Below, piece by piece: positions 1 through 6,173 of a DNA stretch of 9,354 nt (position 1 is its first letter; each line of letters opens with the position of its first letter). The translations under genes and the position numbers were made by a program. The notes beneath the pieces are model-generated. The model was given only the letters and a program-made list of their open reading frames with translations, was not told the origin of the DNA and ran no database searches. This stretch comes from JAZGEG01 sp964346665 (GTDB taxonomy: Archaea > Aenigmatarchaeota > Aenigmatarchaeia > QMZP01 > QMZT01), in assembly GCA_964346665.1 (NCBI GenBank), contig CAYFVC010000017.1, positions 1 to 9,354 of the forward strand, read 5' to 3'.

Positions 1-686
1 GATGGATCAATATCGTTCTTGTTGCCTGAAAGGTCGTAAAGCTTTTCAACAGAGGTCCCGCTTATCGTTTGGAAGACCGAATGGTTCATTCGATCGGAGG
101 GGATTGAATAATAGTTGTCTATGTAACTCCTCACCGTCTCCCCTGAAATCCCGGATTTAAGGTAGAGGTTCAGTCTGTCCATGCCGTAGTTCTTGTTTTC
201 AAAACTGCTCACCCCTGTCTTTACAGCCTTGTCCCAGCTTCCGGTCCACACCTCCTTCCCGCCAACATCCAGCTTAGTGAATATCAGGAAATTCGCCACG
301 TCATTCGAACTCACGTCGTTCCACCTGTACGTCTGGTCAAAGATGAAGCTAGAACTTCCCGTGTTAACGGAAACCGCGGGTTGAATCCCGTTCTCTATGC
401 ACTGCACAGGATCCAGACCTTTGCAAGCGAAAAGGTAGACTTTACTTATAAGGTATGAAGGGCTCTTGCTTGAAAGTTTTATTTTCACGTGCTGGTAGTT
501 TTGCAGGTAAGGATAGGAAAATTCCTTCTGGATGAAATCGGAAAATTCGAGAAGTTCAGTCGTCAGTTCCTGGTTGTCAAAAGTGTATATCCTTATCTCA
601 AAGGCTGAAGCGAAGGTTATGCTCAGGATTAAGTAAGAACAAACTACCGCGAATATCTGAAGCGCAAATAATTCCCATCTTTTCAT
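1..686 (-). CDS. Exported protein of unknown function (3' end beyond left edge)
   Basis: The reading frame is open from an ATG at 686-684 to the left edge, giving 228 complete codons and no stop, so the C-terminus is missing. The protein starts MKRWELFALQIFAVVCSYLI and has a clear Sec signal peptide: a short basic n-region, a hydrophobic core at about residues 7-25, and a probable signal peptidase site after the Ala-Ser-Ala at about residue 28. The rest is soluble, has few charged repeats, and looks beta-rich. It contains one closely spaced Cys pair (ACKGLDPVQC) that could form a disulfide, and one N-His-Ser sequon. I recognise no domain family. The start lies 1 bp after the stop of the upstream 625-aa gene, so the two are almost certainly co-transcribed and perhaps translationally coupled. 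An outward-facing, envelope-associated role is inferred only from the signal peptide and its neighbours. Confidence 0.85.
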   Translation of the reverse strand, partial: MKRWELFALQIFAVVCSYLILSITFASAFEIRIYTFDNQELTTELLEFSDFIQKEFSYPYLQNYQHVKIKLSSKSPSYLISKVYLFACKGLDPVQCIENGIQPAVSVNTGSSSFIFDQTYRWNDVSSNDVANFLIFTKLDVGGKEVWTGSWDKAVKTGVSSFENKNYGMDRLNLYLKSGISGETVRSYIDNYYSIPSDRMNHSVFQTISGTSVEKLYDLSGNKNDIDP

Positions 687-687
687 A

Positions 688-2565
688 TTAACACGATTGT
701 TCCTGGGTGCTCACAGGCGAGGCCCAGCCGCAGTGTGCTATCAACGTATTCGTTAACTTCTCTGCTTCCTCGGGGTTGACACCCGGGTCATCCGTATTCC
801 AACCGCTTCCGTCAACTTCCAGAACGATCGGCAGGTAAACGTAAATCTCGCTGTCCCCTTCTCCCACTTCGAAAGATGTGTCTATGTAGCCTAGCGGTCT
901 GCCCGTCTCGTTATCAGCTGCGCTAGCGGTGACATTTAATCGAACTGGTTGCATGCCAGATATGTTAAACTCAGAAATCAGGTTTCCTTCTTCATCGAAA
1001 TTGGAGAGTATTAAGGAGGTATCCTCACCTGTGAAGAGATTCGGATACGTTGGGGAAAATGATGTGAAAACGACCAACTCCACACCGAAATTTGATTTTG
1101 TTAAGTCTTTTGGACTTCCCTTTATTGTATAGCTGGAGAACTTCCCGTCACCAAGCGGTGTGTGCGCCTCCGCTTCTAGACCTTTCAAATGAATCGTGAC
1201 GTTTTCTTCTAGTTTTTCCAAAGTAACTACTATGTCCTCGACTTCGTCCGACCTGAACAGGTCTCCGTAACTCCTGTATCCTTGCTTGTAAGCATGAAGT
1301 TCGCTCACCATGCACGGGATCTTCCCTTCAATTACGCCATTCTCGTCCGTTAACCCGAGGTCGCATATGTAAAAGCTTACATCAGCTCCTTCTATCGGAG
1401 ACCCGGTCGAATTCTTAACCGTCACTTTCGCATCGCAGTTCGGGTTAGCACAAATTTTCGAGTATTCAGATTCCACCCCGAACTCCGCTGTGCAGTTTCC
1501 TGGTTGTGTGTTCTCTATATCAACCATCACGGCGAGTTTAAACCACTGATTGAGGAGGGAGTCTTCCACCATTACCACAACAGGATATCGGAACGAATAC
1601 GAAACGGCGTACGGGCCCATACAGAACGGGATCATCGGCATTATCGGTTTTGGTATCACTCTCAAAGGGTCAGGGGCGAACATGAAATACTTGTCAATTT
1701 CTGAATCCCAGGAAGGTGGGTAGGCAAAAGCAACTTCTAGGTCAGGATAAAGCTTCCCTCCCACCCCGTATATTGGGTAGAACGGGTTTTCAGCGATCCT
1801 TAAAGGTTGCGTATTCCAAACAACATGTGAAACCGTGTATTTTATTACGCCTTTTACGCCGGGCAATATATCATTTCTTGATTTGAAAAGGACATTCCCG
1901 CAGCCTGTTTGTATACCTGCAACGGGAACCCAGTTCTCGTGTTCTGGGTTCGAATGGACCATTGACGTGAGCGTGACTATTTCGAAGAACCTCGTTTCCT
2001 CCATATCTTTCACGAAGTTGTTTGAGAAATCGAGAACATCGTAAAGTTTCGTTGCGATTGAAACCTCGTAAGGCTGCTGGATTTCATAGTCTTCCATGGT
2101 TGTTGGCAAATAAATCTTTATGTTGATCCTGTCCTTGAAAATGTCTACATTGTATTTCGGGTTTCCGAAATCGAATTTCACGTTCTTTCCGTAAAACTCC
2201 ATCTCGTCCTCTAGGTTTTCCCTGAGATACGCCCACAAGCCAGCTCCTATCTCCTTCGAAACGTCAGGTATGTTCGTTTCTCCGCAGGCCGACCATACCT
2301 GTGTGTCGAACATCCCGAATTCAACAGAAAAACTAGGGGAGAGTGTGCCTCCTTGGTTGTATATCAGAGTCAGCTGATCCTTGACCCCCGACCTTATGAG
2401 GTTCACGACAGAATCCTTAACCAGTTTCGCCTCTTCCGGGAGGCCTGTGGTGGGAGGGGTCGGGATAACCGCTTGACGGGAGGCGAGAATTATGGCGATG
2501 ATCGCGATTATAACAATGGCAACTATGACAATAAATTCGACCTGTCCCTTCTTTCGGGAGTTCAT
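688..2565 (-). CDS. Large surface protein with class III (prepilin-like) signal peptide and an Ig-like domain
   Basis: The product (625 aa from ATG 2565) begins MNSRKKGQVEFIVIV. This is a basic stretch, then Gly-Gln, then a strongly hydrophobic helix at residues 9-28. It resembles archaeal class III/prepilin signals cut between G7 and Q8 by an EppA/PibD-type peptidase. The Glu is at +3 rather than the classical +5. The remaining roughly 590 residues form an ectodomain far larger than a normal pilin. Residues about 369-451 look like a carboxypeptidase-regulatory-like beta sandwich (SPIEGADVSF, then TDENGVIEG). Six N-x-S/T sequons sit at residues 357, 385, 455, 534, 544 and 552. The C-terminus ends in Cys. 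A GTG at 2580 would add five residues. I prefer ATG 2565 because it leaves a typical short prepilin n-region and lies about 26 nt from a TTATAA box. Family unrecognised. It may be a minor pilin-like subunit or simply a membrane-anchored adhesin. Confidence 0.87.
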   Translation of the reverse strand: MNSRKKGQVEFIVIVAIVIIAIIAIILASRQAVIPTPPTTGLPEEAKLVKDSVVNLIRSGVKDQLTLIYNQGGTLSPSFSVEFGMFDTQVWSACGETNIPDVSKEIGAGLWAYLRENLEDEMEFYGKNVKFDFGNPKYNVDIFKDRINIKIYLPTTMEDYEIQQPYEVSIATKLYDVLDFSNNFVKDMEETRFFEIVTLTSMVHSNPEHENWVPVAGIQTGCGNVLFKSRNDILPGVKGVIKYTVSHVVWNTQPLRIAENPFYPIYGVGGKLYPDLEVAFAYPPSWDSEIDKYFMFAPDPLRVIPKPIMPMIPFCMGPYAVSYSFRYPVVVMVEDSLLNQWFKLAVMVDIENTQPGNCTAEFGVESEYSKICANPNCDAKVTVKNSTGSPIEGADVSFYICDLGLTDENGVIEGKIPCMVSELHAYKQGYRSYGDLFRSDEVEDIVVTLEKLEENVTIHLKGLEAEAHTPLGDGKFSSYTIKGSPKDLTKSNFGVELVVFTSFSPTYPNLFTGEDTSLILSNFDEEGNLISEFNISGMQPVRLNVTASAADNETGRPLGYIDTSFEVGEGDSEIYVYLPIVLEVDGSGWNTDDPGVNPEEAEKLTNTLIAHCGWASPVSTQEQSC

Positions 2566-2588
2566 ATAATAATATTTCACACAATCAC

Positions 2589-2594
2589 TTATAA
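2589..2594 (-). promoter_or_regulatory. Possible internal TATA box upstream of the 625-aa surface gene
   Basis: TTATAA is centred about 26.5 nt upstream of the A of ATG 2565, the archaeal TATA-to-start-site spacing. This would give a leaderless mRNA for the 625-aa gene, independent of read-through from the upstream gene. No good ribosome binding site sits ahead of this ATG. An AAGTGAT lies only 3 nt before the alternative GTG at 2580. The box is short and the region is AT-rich, so a chance match is possible. Confidence 0.35.
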
Positions 2595-2608
2595 CCTTTA
2601 TTTGACTT

Positions 2609-2633
2609 ATGCATATACTGATTCTATATGCAT
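2609..2633 (-). repeat. 9-bp perfect inverted repeat across the stop codon of the 783-aa gene
   Basis: Arms ATGCATATA (2609-2617) and TATATGCAT (2625-2633) are exact reverse complements with a 7-nt spacer. The right arm contains the last codons of the 783-aa gene and part of its TAG stop (2626-2624). In the minus-strand mRNA this would form a 9-bp hairpin with loop GAAUCAG between two co-oriented genes. There is no following U-run, so it does not look like an intrinsic terminator. A processing, stability or coupling element is possible. Confidence 0.5.
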
Positions 2634-4975
2634 GTGTGGTTCATATAATACAGTTCGTAATCAAGTTTTTTATCCTCATAGCTCAGGGTGAACGTGTACA
2701 TCTCGGATGGATCGATATTGGGATTTGTCCCTAGCAACGTATCAGTCAGATAAGGTCCATAAGTCCCCTTCAGACTATCGAAGATCAAAGGCCCTCGTTT
2801 ACTTGGAGTTATTGATAATTGGGAGACGAATCCTTCAGTCTGGTTCAGCTTCTCAAAATCGTATTCTATCGTTATTGAATCCCCCACGCATATCTCATCC
2901 TGATTGTCAAGGACCCCTGTCCTGTCGGAGATGAAGATGAGCTTGACCGTGTCGTATATTGGATATGTTAAATTCAGGAAGGCGGTGTTCAACGCCATAT
3001 TTGTTGCCAAGGTTTCCATTGTATTCTTCAACTTCTCCAAGTAATCTGTCATTATGTTCGTAGCTGCTATCTGCAGGTTTATCCTTTCCCTGGCAAGGGC
3101 AAGACTTTTCATGCCATGGTTAATCGTACTATAAAGGAGGAGAGCAGAAATGATCACAACAAGAACATCTATAAGATTAAGTAATGCTTCGATAACAGGA
3201 TTTTGCAAAATTGTGCATGCATCATATTTTAAAATAGAGGCAAGTAGCCAACGAATTGCCAAGCAAAGTAACAATTTCCATGTACTTTTTATCCTATCCC
3301 AGAAATTTTCGATAGCACAAATAGCGATATATTCTTTAATCAATTCACCGATAGTGGGTATCTCCATTTCAGATGTTATCTCACCCTCTTCAAAATCCTC
3401 AAGATTTTTCATCTCTTTGTTTATACCTTCTATGCCCTTCTCCGCTATACAACGGACTATTCCAGGACCGTGTTGTGCTATGACACCTATAATTTTCCCC
3501 CACCATTCACTGGCAGGACCCCAGAGATACATTTCCGAGAATTTTTTTAAGAGTCCATTGTATGCGTATTCGTAACCTTTTTCCAATTCCTTTTTAACAA
3601 GTTCAAAACCGCAACAGGTTCTTATCAGATTTATCCATCCGTAGGCTTCTTCGATCCAGTAGATATTATCCTTTATCCATTTCAAATATTTGATGTCCTC
3701 CTCCAGGACATTCATGGTGTTCAATAGCTCGTCCAGGATTACGCCTTCGAGCGTTACATTGGTTGAATCGGAGATGTTCGTGTAGTAGTTCAGGTATTTC
3801 ACGTCGAAGAAGAGTGTTAGGGTTCGGGATTTGGTCGTTCTCTGGTCTTTGCTTTGTGGTACAGGTAGCTGGTCAATCGTTATGAACGTCAGGCATTCGT
3901 ACTTGTCGTATCTGATCTTCTTGCAGTGGGTTATGGTTATGTTCGAATCCCCAAGCTTGTACCTGGTCTCGAAAACCCTCAATCCTGCTGGAACGTTTCC
4001 CGTTATCCTCGCTGTTACGTTTTGTTGCGGTTCCTTAGGAACGCATGTCCCGTTCTCGTCTATGATCTGGCATTCTAGTTTTTCAATTCCTGATATGCTG
4101 AGCCCGAGGTTGAGATCTTCTGAAATAGTGGTGGTTGAGAAGTTTCCAAAAAGGTTGTAATCCTCGGTTTTCGCTCGTAACCCTATTTCTACCTCGCCTC
4201 TTTCGCATACAGGGAAGGCCGTGCTTGAGACCACGAGGTTACATAAGTATATATTCTCCATTCCCTCTCCCTCCCTGCTCAGTATTTTTTCGCACTCGAT
4301 TAGATTCCCTCCATAACTTGTTTCGTTTACCGAAAACGACCACGTGACATCCCCGTATAGGGTTTCAGCGTGCTTTATAACGACCGGAACGTCTATTTCG
4401 CTCCCTGTCTTGCAGTTTATCTCGGGGACCGGGTAAGGTGGATGAGAAATGCGGAAATTTATTTCAAGGTTCGGTTCTATCCCGGGTTCTGTGAGTATGA
4501 AACTTTTTTCACTCGATATCTTCGCCTTCTTGTCCCCGTATGAGATTTCTAAAGTCAGGTAAAACCTGTTTTCTGCCTTTTCTAACGGACAGGAAGGTAG
4601 TTCAGAAAGCAATTCCCTAACGTGTAAATTGCATGTGATCTCCTGGTTGCTTATGAGTTTAGTTTTTGGGAAGCAGGAGAGAGCGGAAGTTACGTTATGG
4701 GTTTCATCACTTGAGGTGTCCTCCACGAATGCTTCGATGCCTTCTATATCGAATTCCAAAACGTTCTCAACATATGCATGAAAAGTTATGTATCCTGAGG
4801 AACCGCAGTTTATAGGCTTCAAATCGTCAACTATCTTTAGGACGGGTTCGATTATGAATTTCACTTTTGTGTTTTGCAATTCACCGATTTGGTAGGCGGA
4901 AACTAGGGATAACGAGAAAACAAGGTAGCATGCGAAGGGGACGGAAAGAAGAACTAATGCTTGCTTTGGCTTCAT
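2624..4975 (-). CDS. Secreted multi-domain protein: three Cys-rich beta repeats plus a helical membrane module
   Basis: The 783-aa product has a Sec signal peptide (residues 1-27, cut after LVSA). Three domains of about 120 residues follow (about 39-162, 169-286 and 290-410). Each is beta-rich and carries similarly placed cysteines: C57/C101/C115/C129, C188/C228/C245/C257 and C302/C311/C351/C361. Residues about 411-665 change character to amphipathic helices and two hydrophobic segments (about 567-583 and 600-617), so the protein is probably membrane-anchored in its second half. Residues about 670-783 return to a beta-like domain with C696 and C782. Eleven N-x-S/T sequons lie at residue 408 or before, or at 668 and after, none in the helical module. 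This fits both flanks being outside the cell. I recognise no named family. It is first in an operon with two more exported proteins, suggesting a surface or adhesion complex. Confidence 0.88.
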   Translation of the reverse strand: MKPKQALVLLSVPFACYLVFSLSLVSAYQIGELQNTKVKFIIEPVLKIVDDLKPINCGSSGYITFHAYVENVLEFDIEGIEAFVEDTSSDETHNVTSALSCFPKTKLISNQEITCNLHVRELLSELPSCPLEKAENRFYLTLEISYGDKKAKISSEKSFILTEPGIEPNLEINFRISHPPYPVPEINCKTGSEIDVPVVIKHAETLYGDVTWSFSVNETSYGGNLIECEKILSREGEGMENIYLCNLVVSSTAFPVCERGEVEIGLRAKTEDYNLFGNFSTTTISEDLNLGLSISGIEKLECQIIDENGTCVPKEPQQNVTARITGNVPAGLRVFETRYKLGDSNITITHCKKIRYDKYECLTFITIDQLPVPQSKDQRTTKSRTLTLFFDVKYLNYYTNISDSTNVTLEGVILDELLNTMNVLEEDIKYLKWIKDNIYWIEEAYGWINLIRTCCGFELVKKELEKGYEYAYNGLLKKFSEMYLWGPASEWWGKIIGVIAQHGPGIVRCIAEKGIEGINKEMKNLEDFEEGEITSEMEIPTIGELIKEYIAICAIENFWDRIKSTWKLLLCLAIRWLLASILKYDACTILQNPVIEALLNLIDVLVVIISALLLYSTINHGMKSLALARERINLQIAATNIMTDYLEKLKNTMETLATNMALNTAFLNLTYPIYDTVKLIFISDRTGVLDNQDEICVGDSITIEYDFEKLNQTEGFVSQLSITPSKRGPLIFDSLKGTYGPYLTDTLLGTNPNIDPSEMYTFTLSYEDKKLDYELYYMNHTCI

Positions 4976-4986
4976 AATTAATTATT

Positions 4987-5014
4987 TGACCTCTGTTTAT
5001 TTTAAACTTATAAA
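4987..5014 (-). promoter_or_regulatory. Promoter region for the surface-protein operon
   Basis: On the minus strand, TTTATAAG (5014-5007) and the AT-rich TTTAAAATAAA (5006-4996) lie upstream of ATG 4975. A box centred near 5001 would place transcription start at the ATG itself (leaderless). The TTTATAAG box would start it about 9 nt upstream. A GAGGTCA at 4993-4987 resembles a ribosome binding site 11 nt before the ATG, but would be in the mRNA only if transcription starts further upstream. Which arrangement is used cannot be decided from sequence. Confidence 0.4.
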
Positions 5015-5015
5015 T
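5008..5015 (+). promoter_or_regulatory. TATA box for the MNT-HEPN gene, likely leaderless
   Basis: TTATAAAT is centred about 25.5 nt upstream of ATG 5037, with an A/T-rich stretch before it and no Shine-Dalgarno match between box and start codon. This is the archaeal pattern for an mRNA that begins at or within a base or two of the ATG. The core is nearly self-complementary and overlaps the minus-strand TTTATAAG, so one TBP site could serve both directions. Confidence 0.55.
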
Positions 5016-5036
5016 TGCCGGCTCAATTATTTAAAC

Positions 5037-6167
5037 ATGGCTAAGGAAAAGAGAGCGAAGAAGAGGAAGTTCGACAAAGGGAAAGAGGAAAGGAGAAGGG
5101 TTCAGATTATCAAGAAGTTCACAAAAGAAATCCTTAAGAAATATGGAAACGTGATAAAGTCAGTCGTCCTGTTCGGTTCAAGTGCGAGAGGTTCTTGGAG
5201 GAAGGAAAGTGATATAGATGTTTTCATAATCGTGGATGACACAAAACAAAAAATTTCCCCGGCTGTGAAAGAGCAAATGGAGGATGACTTCGATGTTATC
5301 GCGAAGAAGTTGTCAGATAAGCTGTCCGTACAGCAACCTTACCTCCTTACGGAGTTCTGGAACATGGTTAGGATTGGTCACCCAATAGTCTTCAACTTCA
5401 TACGAGAGGGCGTTCCCGTATTTGACAAGGATATCTTCCTTCCGATAAAGCGTTTGCTCCAAATGGGGGAGATAAAGCCTTCGAAGGAAGCTGTTGAGAA
5501 GTACATAGATAGGGCGCCGAAGAGGATAAAGAGGGTGGAGAACGCGAAGATGTACATGGTTGCGGAGGATTGCTATTACGCAATGCTCGAGAGTTTGCAA
5601 GCTGTTCTTATGTTTTTGGGCAAAACCCCTCCGAGACCCTCTGATGCTGCTGAATCCATGAAGAAGACGCTCGTTGAGATGAACCTCGTGAAACCTGAAT
5701 ACGCGGACTGGCTGGAGGGAGTCATAAACAGGAGGAAGGATGTTGAGCACAAACACCTGAAAAACATACCCGGAAGTGAACTCGACCAGTGGATAGAAAA
5801 GTCGAAAAAATTCGTCAAGGAGATGCAGAAAACGCTCGTTAGGGTTGAAGTCCTTAAGCGTGAGAACCTGATTGAAAAATCCTATGCCATCATGGCCGAA
5901 ACCATTCTCACTATTCTGAAATCAATGAACAAAATGCCCAAGAAGGGCGAATCGATAAGTAAATATTTCGAGGAACATGTTGTGAAACCGGGTCTTGTCT
6001 CTGACAAATATTTAGAGGTGTTTAGCGAGCTTGAGAAGATGAAAAAGGTCGTGAAGGACGGGAAAATACTCGATCTCTCCAAGCAGGACATACTCATGCA
6101 CAGGGAATACGTCAGGAAATTCATAAGGGAGGCGGGGAAGGTCTTAAGGGAGAAAGCCAAAACCTGA
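5037..6167 (+). CDS. Fused MNT nucleotidyltransferase with tandem HEPN domains
   Basis: The 376-aa product starts with a very basic tail (residues 1-21, mostly Lys/Arg). A minimal nucleotidyltransferase domain of the DNA-polymerase-beta superfamily follows. It has an exact GSx10DxD motif: G47-S48, then D59-I-D61. E106 in LLTEFW is a candidate third metal ligand. Residues about 167-268 are a HEPN domain with Rx4H (R233 to H238). Residues about 275-371 align with it as a second HEPN copy (SYAIMAE versus YYAMLES), but R233 becomes K336 and H238 becomes D341. In two-gene MntA/HepT systems, MNT AMPylates a Tyr in Rx4HxY of the HEPN RNase; here that Tyr is H240. The start is ATG 5037, not upstream TTG 4986, because it fits the TATA spacing and gives the expected basic N-terminus. 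Likely RNA or nucleotide related; toxin-antitoxin function is only inferred. Confidence 0.92.
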   Translation: MAKEKRAKKRKFDKGKEERRRVQIIKKFTKEILKKYGNVIKSVVLFGSSARGSWRKESDIDVFIIVDDTKQKISPAVKEQMEDDFDVIAKKLSDKLSVQQPYLLTEFWNMVRIGHPIVFNFIREGVPVFDKDIFLPIKRLLQMGEIKPSKEAVEKYIDRAPKRIKRVENAKMYMVAEDCYYAMLESLQAVLMFLGKTPPRPSDAAESMKKTLVEMNLVKPEYADWLEGVINRRKDVEHKHLKNIPGSELDQWIEKSKKFVKEMQKTLVRVEVLKRENLIEKSYAIMAETILTILKSMNKMPKKGESISKYFEEHVVKPGLVSDKYLEVFSELEKMKKVVKDGKILDLSKQDILMHREYVRKFIREAGKVLREKAKT

Positions 6168-6173
6168 AGAATC

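Noticed and set aside
193..384. Plus-strand 63-aa reading frame
   Set aside because: It lies antisense to the open signal-peptide protein frame that spans 1-686, and has no ribosome binding site or family resemblance.
2353..2691. Plus-strand 112-aa reading frame across the gap between the two large surface genes
   Set aside because: It is antisense to the prepilin-like N-terminus and the stop of the 783-aa gene. Its composition is low-complexity, reflecting the Ile/Val codons of the opposite strand.
3150..3575. Plus-strand 141-aa reading frame
   Set aside because: It is a shadow of the helical module of the 783-aa gene, which has a clear domain organisation on the minus strand.
5017..5022. 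GCCGGC palindrome in the divergent promoter
   Set aside because: Six bases is too short to distinguish from chance, and no second copy is nearby.
4986..5036. TTG-initiated 17-residue extension of the MNT-HEPN protein
   Set aside because: It would read through the TATA box and has no sequence resembling the family. ATG 5037 fits promoter spacing and the basic N-terminus.
5313..5756. Minus-strand 147-aa reading frame
   Set aside because: It is antisense to the nucleotidyltransferase and first HEPN domain, whose motifs are unambiguous.
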